Made by a program: the position numbers and the translations under genes. Below the pieces are notes generated by a model, which worked only from the letters and a program-made list of their open reading frames with translations, did not search any database and had not been told where the DNA came from. 64,000 bases of DNA from Deltaproteobacteria bacterium. Its GTDB lineage: Bacteria > Myxococcota_A > Polyangia > Haliangiales > SHYZ01. How positions within the stretch are numbered: position 1 is the first letter of the stretch; each line of letters begins with the position of its first letter. Below, piece by piece: positions 1-8,786 of this stretch. Where the stretch lies: positions 1-64,000 of the forward strand of contig JACQUZ010000167.1 in assembly GCA_016210055.1 (NCBI GenBank), written 5' to 3'.

Positions 1-1116
1 GCGAGATTCTGCCTGCACGGCCTTGTTGAGATCGGCGATCTCCTTGGTAGACGCGCCTGCCCGCTCCGCCAGGTCTTTGATTTCGTCCGCTACGACGGCA
101 AAGCCCTTGCCATGCTCTCCCGCCTGCGCGGCGATAATGGCGGCGTTCAGCGCGAGGAGGTTCGTCTGCTCCGCGACGTCGTCGATGACCTCGAGAATCT
201 TGCCGATCTCGCCGATCTTGTTCCCGAGGGTCGCAATGACCTTCACGGCCTCCTCGCTGGAATCCTTGATGCGGTTGATCCCATGGATGGTCTGGTTGAT
301 CGCTTCGACGCCAAGGCCAGCCGCCTTGGTCACCTCTTCGGAAAGGCGGGCGGTCTCGTTGGCGTTGGTCTCCACTTGATGGATCGAAATATCCATCTCG
401 TTCATGGAGCTCGAGGTCTCTTCTGCCGTCGAAGACAGGTCTTCGACGTTTTTCGCGACATCCTTGATCGAGAAGGTCATCTGCTCGATTGCGCCCACGG
501 AGTCCGACACGCTCGACGAGAGGGTGGCCATGTTGTCTGCCACCTCTTGGTTTGCGGCGGCCATCTCGAGGATCGAGGATGAGGCCTCCTCTGCCGCCGA
601 GGCCAGGGTCTCGACGTTTTCTGCTAGCCCCTTGAGCGTTGCCGACATCTCTTGTAAGGAGGTGGCGGTATCTTCGATGGCGCTCACCTGGCGTTGGACG
701 CCTTGCGCGAGCTCGTTCAGATCCCGCTTTGCGGCGGACACGGAGCGATCTTGTTCATCCGATGCGTCGGCCATGTCGCTGAGGCGGGCACGCATGTTCT
801 CACGCAAGCTATCAAGCTCGCCGATGATCGGTGCCAAGGCCTCGTCGTCGAATGACGGAAGCTGACGACTCAGGTTGCCTCGCGACAGGTCGCGGACCGA
901 ATCCTCGACGGTCTTGACGCGTGAACGCATTGCGAAATAAAGGACCGCTGGCACGGTCCCAGCGATCGCTACCATGGCCACTGAAACCGCACGCATGAGC
1001 GGAGTGTGGTAGGGGAGTGCAACGGCTAGGAGCGCTAGGGCGATCGGTACCCCTGCGGCCACCAGGTGGAGCGGACCACCCTGCGCGCGGCGACCATACG
1101 CGGTGTCGTCACTCAT
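1..1116 (-). CDS. Methyl-accepting chemotaxis-type receptor, cut by the window edge
   Basis: The minus strand is open from an ATG at 1116 to the window edge (372 codons), so the C-terminus is missing. Two hydrophobic segments at about residues 14-36 and 43-63 are joined by a very short loop, so there is no periplasmic sensor domain. A HAMP-like stretch and a long heptad-rich signalling helix rich in S/T/E follow. The hairpin tip near residues 315-345 contains EQTNLLALNAAIIAAQAGEH and then GKGFAVVADEI, the MCP signature. In the usual NAAIEAARAGE core the Glu is Ile and the Arg is Gln. An SD-like GGAG lies upstream, and the gene follows the PBP gene by 73 bp. Family call is secure; the stimulus is unknown. 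The short loop suggests membrane or cytoplasmic sensing. Confidence 0.93.
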   Translation of the reverse strand, partial: MSDDTAYGRRAQGGPLHLVAAGVPIALALLAVALPYHTPLMRAVSVAMVAIAGTVPAVLYFAMRSRVKTVEDSVRDLSRGNLSRQLPSFDDEALAPIIGELDSLRENMRARLSDMADASDEQDRSVSAAKRDLNELAQGVQRQVSAIEDTATSLQEMSATLKGLAENVETLASAAEEASSSILEMAAANQEVADNMATLSSSVSDSVGAIEQMTFSIKDVAKNVEDLSSTAEETSSSMNEMDISIHQVETNANETARLSEEVTKAAGLGVEAINQTIHGINRIKDSSEEAVKVIATLGNKIGEIGKILEVIDDVAEQTNLLALNAAIIAAQAGEHGKGFAVVADEIKDLAERAGASTKEIADLNKAVQAESR

Positions 1117-1189
1117 GTGCGGGATACTCCCTCGTTTCGCCACGATATCATCAGAGAGGCCGCTTTCGCAACGGAGTTGAAATGTCTTT

Positions 1190-3400
1190 TCAGAACTCGC
1201 GGGCGCTCTGTTCGAGGCTTCTCGACAGATCCTCGGCCTGGGACTCGGTTCCTACATCCTGGCCAGGTTCTTGATGGTTGCTCGACCCCGGGGGCTCTGT
1301 CCCTTTTCTAAAGTACACCCAGGTTCCCGGGATACCCGGATTGGCTGGGAGCCCTGATTCGCGATTAATCCGCGAACCCACGACTCCGCCAGGTGGAGTG
1401 CCTGGGACCAGCATGCCGGGTCGTTCCCCCTCGACCTGGCGGACCAGGTCGACCCAGAGCGGGAGTGCGGCGTGGGATGCGTCTTCCCTGGGACCAAGCG
1501 GAATCGCCGGGTCGTCGTGACCAATCCACGTGGCGGCCGTGACGCGACCGGTGTAGCCGACGAACCATGCGTCGGTGTTGCCGTTGGTGGTTCCCGTCTT
1601 GCCCGCCACCGGCCGGCCGAGGAGACGAGCGCTTCGTCCGGTACCGGCACTCACCACCTCGGCAAGCATCGACGACATGAGGAACGCCGATTGGGGATCG
1701 AGGACGCCGGGCGGGCCCGCTTCGGTGAGGGATGCGACCAGCCGCTCGAGCCTCCGCCGAGGGTCTAGAAATGGATCGAGAGGCGAGGCGCGGTCGACGA
1801 CGACCCTCGTGCGGTCAATGACTCGGGTGACCACCACCGGGTCGACGCGCTTTCCCCCGCTCGCGAAGACCGCGTAGGCCCGGGCCAGTTGCCACGGGTG
1901 CACGCAGGATGAGCCGAGGACGAGGGGCCTCACCGGGGCGAGTGCCGTCGAGATCCCGAGGCGCCTCGCGATCGACACCGCCGCCTGGGGGCCAATTCGG
2001 TCGATGACATCGACCGCGGGAGGGTTGAGAGATAGCGCGAGCGCCTCTTGCGCGAGCACCGCGCCGCGGAACCCATGGCCGCTGCTCGTGGGTTTCCAGA
2101 AGATGCCGAGCGCGTCGTCGTATTCGGTGATGGGCGCATCGCGGAGCAGGCTGCCGGGCGTGATGGCGTTCTGCTCGATGGCTGCGGCGTACACGATCGG
2201 CTTGAACGCGCTGCCTGGCTGCCTGCAGGCTTGCATGGCTCGATCGAACTGGGAATCATGGAAATCCGTGCCACCGACGAGCACCTCGACGTATCCGGTC
2301 ACGTGGTCAAAGACAATGGCACCAACTTGGGGTGGTGAGGTGCCTTGGCGCTTAGCGATCCGCGTCGTGGCCGCGCGGGCGGCAAGCCCTGCGCTTTCGT
2401 CGGCGGCGGGGAGCGCCGTTGTCTCGACGACGAGCCCACCGCGTGCGAGGGCCGCCGAATCCAAGTCCCCAGCTTCCTTTCGGGCACGCTCGGTCAGCCA
2501 TGGGGCCCTCGCGCCGTAGAGGTTCGGAGGAGGGAGAAGGGTGATGGGCTCCCCCAGGGCTGCGGTGAACGTCTCCTCGTCGAGGAATCCCGCTCGACGC
2601 ATGCGCGACAGGACGTCGTCTCGTCTCGCGCGCGCGGCTGCAAGGTTGAGGTAAGGGTCCGCCCGGCCGGGTGCCTGCGCCAGGCCAGCGATGAGCGCGT
2701 GCTCTCCCACGGTGAGATCGGCGAGAGTCTTGGAGAAATAGGCACGCGCGGCCGCTGCGACACCGTAGGCGCCTGCACCGAGGAACACGTGATTCGCGTA
2801 GGTCTCGAGGATCCGTTCCTTGGAGTACTGACGCTCGATTCGGCGAGCCAAGAGCGCCTCGCGCAGCTTTCGCCGGACCGTGCGCTCGCGGCCAATTTCT
2901 TCGGGAAGGAGGTTTCGCGCCACCTGCTGGGTAATGGTCGAGGCTCCTTCGGAAATGCGCTGGTTGCGGTAGTTTGCGATGGCAGCACGGGCGACGGCCC
3001 TGACGTCTATCCCGCGGTGAGAAAAGAAGCGCACGTCCTCGGCGGCGAGCAGGGCGTGGACCAGCGTGGGCGGAAACGACTCGTAGGGCGCCCAGAGCCT
3101 GTGTCCTGCCTCTTTGCCCACCACGAAGGGAAGCTCTGCGAGCACGGTGCCGTCGGCGGCCATGATTTGGCTCGATCGAGGCGCGAGGCGTTCGTGCCCT
3201 GGGAGGTCAGGGACCTGGGGCAGGTCGCTCGTGAGCTGCTGGTAGCCGCGGGCCAGTGTGATGACCGCCACTTGCGGCACTGCGAGGAAAAGCCAGGCTA
3301 CCGCGGCAAGCACGAAACGCCAGGCCGGGCCTCGGCGTGCCCGGTTCGCGACGCGCACGCGCCGCGGCGGACGCCCGCTTGCCCCGGTGGTCGGCTTCAC
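1190..3400 (-). CDS. Bifunctional penicillin-binding protein (GT51 transglycosylase + transpeptidase), class A
   Basis: The protein has 736 residues. A basic N-terminus precedes one membrane anchor (about 28-49). The GT51 domain carries the catalytic Glu in AAEDVRFFSHRG (about E121) and GASTITQQ (about 152-159). The transpeptidase domain has SAFK (S397, K400), SLN (457-459) and KTGTT (601-605), so all catalytic motifs are intact. It polymerises and cross-links peptidoglycan at the outer face of the inner membrane. I chose the GTG at 3400 because it overlaps the stop of the upstream gene as GTGA and because the frame further upstream would lie over that gene. An out-of-frame ATG lies just upstream of this GTG. 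The C-terminal 60 residues are a poorly conserved hydrophilic tail. PBP1A or PBP1C type cannot be decided by eye. Confidence 0.93.
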   Translation of the reverse strand: MKPTTGASGRPPRRVRVANRARRGPAWRFVLAAVAWLFLAVPQVAVITLARGYQQLTSDLPQVPDLPGHERLAPRSSQIMAADGTVLAELPFVVGKEAGHRLWAPYESFPPTLVHALLAAEDVRFFSHRGIDVRAVARAAIANYRNQRISEGASTITQQVARNLLPEEIGRERTVRRKLREALLARRIERQYSKERILETYANHVFLGAGAYGVAAAARAYFSKTLADLTVGEHALIAGLAQAPGRADPYLNLAAARARRDDVLSRMRRAGFLDEETFTAALGEPITLLPPPNLYGARAPWLTERARKEAGDLDSAALARGGLVVETTALPAADESAGLAARAATTRIAKRQGTSPPQVGAIVFDHVTGYVEVLVGGTDFHDSQFDRAMQACRQPGSAFKPIVYAAAIEQNAITPGSLLRDAPITEYDDALGIFWKPTSSGHGFRGAVLAQEALALSLNPPAVDVIDRIGPQAAVSIARRLGISTALAPVRPLVLGSSCVHPWQLARAYAVFASGGKRVDPVVVTRVIDRTRVVVDRASPLDPFLDPRRRLERLVASLTEAGPPGVLDPQSAFLMSSMLAEVVSAGTGRSARLLGRPVAGKTGTTNGNTDAWFVGYTGRVTAATWIGHDDPAIPLGPREDASHAALPLWVDLVRQVEGERPGMLVPGTPPGGVVGSRINRESGLPANPGIPGTWVYFRKGTEPPGSSNHQEPGQDVGTESQAEDLSRSLEQSAREF

Positions 3401-4416
3401 GAGGCATTTCCCCACAGGGAAAGCTGCGTGGGCGGGCCGAGGAGACGGGCCTGGATGGCGCGGCTCTCCAGCTCGCGAACCAGCTCCCCACCACCACCGG
3501 TCAGGTACACCTCGCGCGCCCCAGTTTGAACAATATAGTCGACGAGATCTGCGTGCCCGGCTTGATCCAAGAGCGGGAATCCCGCGTCCACCCGTAGCTC
3601 GGCCAGAAAGGTGGGATCTGCCGCCCACGTGCCGACCAGGGCGAGCCGTGACGTGCGGAGCCTGGCCAATCCTGCTGCTCCCAGAGGCGATGGCGGCCAA
3701 ATGACCACTTCTCCGGGACGAGGAGGCCCATTGAGCCGCCGAGGAAGAGGCACGCCGAGTCCGGCTTGCCTGAGGACGCGGACTTGCTCGACCATGAGCC
3801 GAGGTGCCCGGACGGGCGTGCCCTCGAGTGCCGCCATCACGTCCAGCGCCGCTCCGAGCGGCTCGGCGAGGAGCACGGGGGTCTCGCCAGCGCCACGAAC
3901 TTTCTCTACCCAGTCCATGAGGTCACGCACGACATCGGCACGAGGCGGAGCGGGCTCGCGCTGATGGAACGGGGAAGCGTCGATGACGAGCACGTCGCAG
4001 CGGCGGATCTCTGCCCTGCCGGCGAATCCTTCTCCGTTGGGATTTACCGTGCCCGCGCAAACCACCCGAGCCATTGGCAGATCGACCGCGAGGGACGCGG
4101 CGCCAACCACGTGCCCCGACGGAAAAAGCTCCAGCCGCAGGTTCCCAAGGGAGAATGGACGCCCAAGGGGCACGGCCAGCTCGGCTCCCGCTCGGCGCCC
4201 TGCCTGTGTGAGGAGCTGGATGGTCGTCTCGGTCGCGATGATTTGCCGATGCCGACGCGCCTCCTTGACGCGCGCGCTGGTGACAAAGCAGGCGTCCCGG
4301 GCGTGCCGGGCGTCGCACCAAAGGGGCGTGCCCACGATGTGCACGCCACCCTTCCATTCAATGAGGCCGGGAGGCCCCTTGGGTCCCCTACCGCCTTTTT
4401 TCCGCGATCTCGTCAA
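3397..4416 (-). CDS. Metallo-beta-lactamase-fold, exonuclease-like protein lacking the metal site
   Basis: The protein has 339 residues from a TTG at 4416 with GGAGAG upstream. Its frame of conserved segments resembles the DNA-ligase-associated MBL/beta-CASP exonuclease family: a start like IEWKGGVHIVGTPLWCD, a retained GHVVGAASL segment (about 101-109), VLVIDASPFHQREP, and a C-terminal VDYIVQTGAREVYLTGGGG. Where the family has the zinc-binding HxHxDH motif this protein reads TSARVKEA (about 46-53), so the canonical metal ligands are absent. It therefore probably does not work as a nuclease. Its stop overlaps the start of the PBP gene, implying translational coupling. The family assignment is from remembered motif order and is moderately sure. 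The loss of HxHxDH is directly visible. Confidence 0.65.
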   Translation of the reverse strand: MTRSRKKGGRGPKGPPGLIEWKGGVHIVGTPLWCDARHARDACFVTSARVKEARRHRQIIATETTIQLLTQAGRRAGAELAVPLGRPFSLGNLRLELFPSGHVVGAASLAVDLPMARVVCAGTVNPNGEGFAGRAEIRRCDVLVIDASPFHQREPAPPRADVVRDLMDWVEKVRGAGETPVLLAEPLGAALDVMAALEGTPVRAPRLMVEQVRVLRQAGLGVPLPRRLNGPPRPGEVVIWPPSPLGAAGLARLRTSRLALVGTWAADPTFLAELRVDAGFPLLDQAGHADLVDYIVQTGAREVYLTGGGGELVRELESRAIQARLLGPPTQLSLWGNAS

Positions 4417-4506
4417 AGCTTGAGCTCTCCCGGACAGGAACCCGCTCGGGCCACGGATGCTCGAAACGACTCATCATCCTGGCGGCGCAATGATACTGTG
4501 CGCCAA

Positions 4507-6036
4507 ATGGCTCTGCGTACAGCCATCCGTAGACTTGCGCAACTCTTTTGGGTTCCCTTCTCGCTCGCCGCGTGTGGCGAAGGACCTGTGGCCAAAACCC
4601 ACGTGCCCCCTCCGGTGGGCAACTTCCCACCTGGTTTCCTCTTTGGAACCGCGATCGCGCCGTACCAAGTGGAAGGCGGGCTCGTTCACACGGACTGGTA
4701 CCAGTGGGAAAAGCGCTGTCCGGACTGCAGCGGCGAGTCGGCGGAGGCTGGCCCGGGCTTTTGGGAACGATATGACGTGGACTTGGCCAACGCCGAGCGC
4801 ATGCACAACAACGCCCTTCGCCTGGGAATCGACTGGGCGCGCGTGTTTCCGACCGAGGAGTCCTTTCCGGGCAAGCCCGACCAGGAGGCAGTGCGCCGGT
4901 ATCATGAGATGTTCACCGCGGCCAGGGCGCGAGGGCTTCGCTTGATGGTGACGCTGCACCACTTCGCGATGCCCACGTGGCTTCACGATCTCGATCGCCT
5001 GGACGCGAGGAAAGGCTGGATGGACCCGGAGACCGTGGATAAGTTTGCCCGGTTCGCGGGCTGGGCGGCCAAGGAGTTCGGCGCCGATGTTGACTGGTGG
5101 ATTACGATCAACGAGCCGTTTGGTTACGTGAGCGCTGGCTGGCTCGGCGGGCTCTGGCCACCAGGGTACATGGCGAAAACCGATGAGGCGATCCAGGTCA
5201 CCTGGAACCTGATCGACGGCCACGCCGCCGCCTATGATGCCATTCATGAAGGCGACGTCATGGACGCAGACGAGGATGGTGTGGCCGCATGGGTGTCCAT
5301 CGCGCAACATAGCCGCGTGTTTTTTCCAAGGGATCCCAGCAAGGAATCGCATGTCGAGGCTGCAGAGCGCCTGCGCTATCTAAACAACCTCTTGTTCTTG
5401 GACGCGGTCATCTTGGGGAACGAGGACCGCAATTTCGACGGCGACTTCGTCGACGAAGTCGATCGCAAGTCCGATTCCAAGCTTGCCGGACGCCTCGATT
5501 TCATTGGGCTCAATTACTACGGCGCCTCGATGGTAGTCCCGCTCGGGACGGCGAGTGGATTCCCGTTTACCGGCGTGAGCTTCATGAACGATCTAGACAC
5601 CTACGGCTTTGACAAGCCCAAGAACGACGTGGGCTGGGCGATCTATCCAGAGGGCTTCCGCGAGGTCATCGACGAGATTACCCACTACAAGCTGCCGATC
5701 CTCGTGACCGAGAACGGCGTGGCCGACGCCGGCGAGAACCAGCGCCCGAGGTTTCTTCTCGACCACCTGTACGTCCTCGCCAAGGCGATTGAGGACGGCA
5801 TCGACATCCGCGGCTACTTCCACTGGACCCTCATGGACAATTTCGAGTGGTCCTATGGCTATTGCCCGGAATTTGGGCTCTTTCACGTGGACTGGAAGAG
5901 CCCCGAGCGCACCCGTATCGAGGGAGAAGGCGCCCGCGTGTACCGCCAAATTATCGACGCCAACACGGTGCCCACCAGGCTTTTTTCGAAGTACGAATAC
6001 GGCCCGCCCGGCTACTGTACCCGACTTGCCCTATGA
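4507..6036 (+). CDS. GH1 family beta-glucosidase, predicted lipoprotein
   Basis: The protein has 509 residues. The N-terminus MALRTAIRRLAQ... ends in lipobox LAAC (Cys23), predicting export and lipidation, which is unusual for GH1 enzymes. The catalytic domain begins at GNFPPGFLFGTAIAPYQVEGG. The acid/base Glu is in TINEPFGY (about E203) and the nucleophile in LVTENGVAD (about E402). A C-terminal GYFHWTLMDNFEWSYGY matches the family. It hydrolyses beta-glycosides, probably from external oligosaccharides. I chose the ATG at 4507 because it gives the signal sequence; the frame is open far upstream only as a shadow of the minus-strand gene. Its stop overlaps the following MFS gene (ATGA). Confidence 0.94.
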   Translation: MALRTAIRRLAQLFWVPFSLAACGEGPVAKTHVPPPVGNFPPGFLFGTAIAPYQVEGGLVHTDWYQWEKRCPDCSGESAEAGPGFWERYDVDLANAERMHNNALRLGIDWARVFPTEESFPGKPDQEAVRRYHEMFTAARARGLRLMVTLHHFAMPTWLHDLDRLDARKGWMDPETVDKFARFAGWAAKEFGADVDWWITINEPFGYVSAGWLGGLWPPGYMAKTDEAIQVTWNLIDGHAAAYDAIHEGDVMDADEDGVAAWVSIAQHSRVFFPRDPSKESHVEAAERLRYLNNLLFLDAVILGNEDRNFDGDFVDEVDRKSDSKLAGRLDFIGLNYYGASMVVPLGTASGFPFTGVSFMNDLDTYGFDKPKNDVGWAIYPEGFREVIDEITHYKLPILVTENGVADAGENQRPRFLLDHLYVLAKAIEDGIDIRGYFHWTLMDNFEWSYGYCPEFGLFHVDWKSPERTRIEGEGARVYRQIIDANTVPTRLFSKYEYGPPGYCTRLAL

Positions 6037-7205
6037 AGCTTTTCCGTAACCCCCTGGGGGTCATTTTTCTCACCGTGATGATCGATCTCCTTGGATGGGG
6101 GATTGTGATTCCGATCTTGCCCACGTACGCGCAGAGGCTGGGCGCGTCGGGCACGACCGTCGGACTCCTGGGCACCACGTTTTCTGCCATGCAGTTCCTG
6201 TTTTCCCCCGCCTGGGGACGGCTCTCCGACCGGGTGGGGAGGAGGCGGGTCATCATGGTGACCGCGATGGGATCGGTTATCGCCTACGTGGCGTACGGCC
6301 TCGCCGACTCCCTGTGGATCCTTTTCGGAGCTCGAGCCCTGGGAGGGCTCTGCGCCGCCAATATCTCCACCGCCCAGGCGTACATCGCGGACGTGACCAC
6401 GAAGGAGACGCGTGCCCGAGGCATGGCCATCGTGGGGGCGGGCTTCGGCCTTGGGTTCGTATTTGGTCCGGCCATGTCGGCGATGGCTGCTCATCACTGG
6501 GGATACCGGGCGCCCTTTTTCTTGGCTGCCGGATTGGCCGCCATCAACGTGGCATGGGCAGCGATCGCGCTTCCAGAGCCAGAGCGTCGCGGGTCAACCG
6601 CGCGGAGCGAGCGCTCGCTCTCGGACGCAATGGCGATTCCCAACCTCGCCTTCTACTTGATGGTGTTTCTCGTGGTTACCCTCGGTTTTGCAAACGTGGA
6701 GTCGACCTTTGCCCTTTGGACTTCCCACGAGCTCGGGTTCGCCGAAAAGCAAAACGCCTACCTGTTTACCTTTATCGGGATCGTCCTCACCTCGGTGCAG
6801 CTCCTCGCCACCCGTCGTCTCTCGGCACGGTACGGAGATGCCAAGCTCATTGTCGCAGGAACGGCGCTCCTCGGGGTGGGGGCCATGCTGTTGCCGATGT
6901 CCACGGCCTGGTGGCAGCTCTTGATCCCCTGCGCGCTGCTCGCCTCGGGAAATGCCGTCAACTCCCCCTCCTTGATGGCGTCCATATCGAACAGCGCACC
7001 GGTGGATCGCCAAGGCGAAATGCTTGGCGTGGCGCAGTCAGTAGGTGCGATAGGGCGCATCGTCGGTCCGGGCCTCGGTGGGTTCCTGTTCGATCACGCC
7101 GGGCACGCGTGGCCTTACCGCACGGCGGCGGTGCTCATGCTCGGGGTCTCGCTGGCGGTTACTGCCAGATCAAGGCGCGGTAGAGATACACCCACGGCGC
7201 GATAA
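6033..7205 (+). CDS. Major facilitator superfamily exporter (TetA/multidrug-like)
   Basis: The protein has 390 residues with about twelve hydrophobic segments. GRLSDRVGRRRVIM between TM2 and TM3 is the MFS motif A. Its start overlaps the stop of the beta-glucosidase gene (ATGA), so the two are co-translated. This could link sugar release to transport, but the sequence pattern is closer to drug-proton antiporters such as TetA, so the substrate is open. The last 47 bp overlap the 3' end of the convergent cdsA. The final residues (RSRRGRDTPTAR) are therefore constrained by the opposite gene and probably form a cytoplasmic tail. Confidence 0.88.
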   Translation: MKLFRNPLGVIFLTVMIDLLGWGIVIPILPTYAQRLGASGTTVGLLGTTFSAMQFLFSPAWGRLSDRVGRRRVIMVTAMGSVIAYVAYGLADSLWILFGARALGGLCAANISTAQAYIADVTTKETRARGMAIVGAGFGLGFVFGPAMSAMAAHHWGYRAPFFLAAGLAAINVAWAAIALPEPERRGSTARSERSLSDAMAIPNLAFYLMVFLVVTLGFANVESTFALWTSHELGFAEKQNAYLFTFIGIVLTSVQLLATRRLSARYGDAKLIVAGTALLGVGAMLLPMSTAWWQLLIPCALLASGNAVNSPSLMASISNSAPVDRQGEMLGVAQSVGAIGRIVGPGLGGFLFDHAGHAWPYRTAAVLMLGVSLAVTARSRRGRDTPTAR

Positions 7206-7968
7206 ACAGCACGGCATCGATCCGATCGAGCATGCCACCGTGGCCAGGCAGGAGGTTCCCGGAGTCCTTCACGCTCCGGGCTCGCTTGATCATGCTCTCG
7301 ACCAGATCGCCGCACTGCCCCAGGACGCCACCCAAAAGGGTCAGCGCGGCGCCGTGTCCCCAGCCGAGCTCGGGGAAGAACCAGAGGTTCGCCAGGACCG
7401 CCCCGAGAAATGCTCCGCCGAGCCCTCCGAGTGCACCCGCCCAGGTCTTGCCAGGGCTGATGGCCGGGTAGAGCTTCTTCTTGCCGAGCAAGCGTCCTGC
7501 GAAGTAGGCGCCCGTGTCTGAAAACCATGCGGTCATGAGGACCAGGTACACCCAGCCGGCTCCATGCGCTCCACCCTCGCTCTTGCACAGCGACAAGTAG
7601 GTAGGGAGAACGCCCGCATACACCACGCCAAAGGACATGGTGCCCAGGCGGGTCACCACCGTGGAGAGCTCACCGAATCGGAACAGGAAGAACAGCGCCG
7701 GCAAGACAATCGTCGCCGGAAACGCCACTGCAAAGCCGTGAGGCCAGAAGAACAGCGCGAGAGCGATGGCCGCGCCGAGGACCGTCCCCATGCGCCGCTC
7801 GATGGGATCGTCGAGGGTCATGGCAAAGTACTCGGCCAGGGCGACGAGGGTGGCCGCGAACACGATGGCCCAAAGGGCGATGGGGTTGTGCCAATTTATG
7901 GCAAGGACGAGCAGGGGTGCGAGGACCGCCGCTGTGAGGACACGAGTCGCAAGATTACCAACCTTCAT
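7159..7968 (-). CDS. cdsA: Phosphatidate cytidylyltransferase
   Basis: The protein has 269 residues and is strongly hydrophobic with several membrane helices. It makes CDP-diacylglycerol from phosphatidate and CTP at the inner membrane, the branch point of phospholipid synthesis. The CdsA signature lies at the C-terminus: GKTWAGALGGLGGA, then GDLVESMIKRARSVKDSG, LLPGHGGMLDRIDA. The ATG at 7968 overlaps the uppS stop (ATGA), giving the widespread uppS-cdsA pair. The 3' end overlaps the convergent MFS gene by 47 bp. Confidence 0.96.
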   Translation of the reverse strand: MKVGNLATRVLTAAVLAPLLVLAINWHNPIALWAIVFAATLVALAEYFAMTLDDPIERRMGTVLGAAIALALFFWPHGFAVAFPATIVLPALFFLFRFGELSTVVTRLGTMSFGVVYAGVLPTYLSLCKSEGGAHGAGWVYLVLMTAWFSDTGAYFAGRLLGKKKLYPAISPGKTWAGALGGLGGAFLGAVLANLWFFPELGWGHGAALTLLGGVLGQCGDLVESMIKRARSVKDSGNLLPGHGGMLDRIDAVLFIAPWVYLYRALIWQ

Positions 7969-8678
7969 TCATTCGCCTTGGCGCGGAGCTGCTCGGAGGT
8001 GAGGCCGAACCGCCGTTCCCGTCCCGCATACGCCTCGAGCGCCGTGTAGAGCTCGCCGCGCCGGAAGTCCGGCCAGAGCGTGTCGGTGAAATAGAGCTCC
8101 GCGTAAGCCGCCTCCCAAAGGAGAAAGTTGGAGATGCGCTGTTCACCGCTGGTCCGAATCAAGAGATCGAGCGGCGGCAAGTCTCTTGTCGGCAAGTAGG
8201 ACGAGATGGTGGACTCCGTCAGTGCCTCTGGAGGGATCCGGGAGCGAATGGCCGCCCGGGCGGCGTCAACCAGGGCTTCCCTGGCGCCGTAGCTCAACGC
8301 TAGGCACAAGGTCATCGACTTGTTTTGGGAGGAGTCGCGGATGAGCGCGTCGAGCGGCTCTCGAACGATCGCGGGGAGTCGCTCGATGTGGCCGATGGCG
8401 ATGAGCCGGATGTCGTTCTCCATGATCTCCTGCCGCTCCTCCAAGAGGTACTCACGGAGGAGCTGCATGAGCGCCTCGACTTCGTCCAGGGGGCGTTGCC
8501 AGTTCTGCGAGGAGAATGCGTAGAGGGTGAGACATTCGATGCCGACTTGGCGAGCGGCGCGCACGACGTCCCGAACGCTCTCGGCACCCTTGCGGTGACC
8601 TTCGACGCGGGGCAGGCCTCGGGTGTTGGCCCAGCGCCCGTTTCCATCCATGATGATCGCCACGTGGCGAGGTTGCAT
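7965..8678 (-). CDS. uppS: Isoprenyl (undecaprenyl) diphosphate synthase
   Basis: The protein has 237 residues. It is a cis-prenyltransferase making the undecaprenyl diphosphate carrier for cell-wall and polysaccharide assembly. Motifs: AIIMDGNGRWA with the catalytic Asp at about residue 11, TLYAFSSQNWQRP, and the C-terminal DLLIRTSGEQRISNFLLWE. The length fits the family. Four-base overlap with cdsA downstream. It is divergent from pspA, with 108 bp between the starts holding both promoters. Confidence 0.97.
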   Translation of the reverse strand: MQPRHVAIIMDGNGRWANTRGLPRVEGHRKGAESVRDVVRAARQVGIECLTLYAFSSQNWQRPLDEVEALMQLLREYLLEERQEIMENDIRLIAIGHIERLPAIVREPLDALIRDSSQNKSMTLCLALSYGAREALVDAARAAIRSRIPPEALTESTISSYLPTRDLPPLDLLIRTSGEQRISNFLLWEAAYAELYFTDTLWPDFRRGELYTALEAYAGRERRFGLTSEQLRAKANE

Positions 8679-8786
8679 GTTCGGTCGCGAATACCATGCC
8701 GTGGCGTTGGTTGCAACCGGCCGGGCGATCCCGTAGGCTCGTAAAGCCTATTGCTTGCGTGATTGTCGGTCCAACGAGGTGCGTTC

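Noticed and set aside
2345..3529. Long plus-strand open frame over the penicillin-binding protein gene
   Set aside because: It is the antisense of a gene with all PBP motifs, has no family pattern, and its residue mix is typical of shadow frames in GC-rich DNA.
3766..4506. N-terminal extension of the beta-glucosidase frame
   Set aside because: It lies antisense to the MBL-fold gene, and the lipoprotein signal at 4507 fixes the start.
7159..7205. MFS gene end as a sequencing error fusing into cdsA
   Set aside because: Both frames are clean and both proteins have family-typical lengths, so a true overlap is simpler.
8679..8786. Possible sigma54 promoter (TGGC-N5-TTGCA) before pspA
   Set aside because: The spacing between the GG and GC elements is two bases too short for a -24/-12 promoter.
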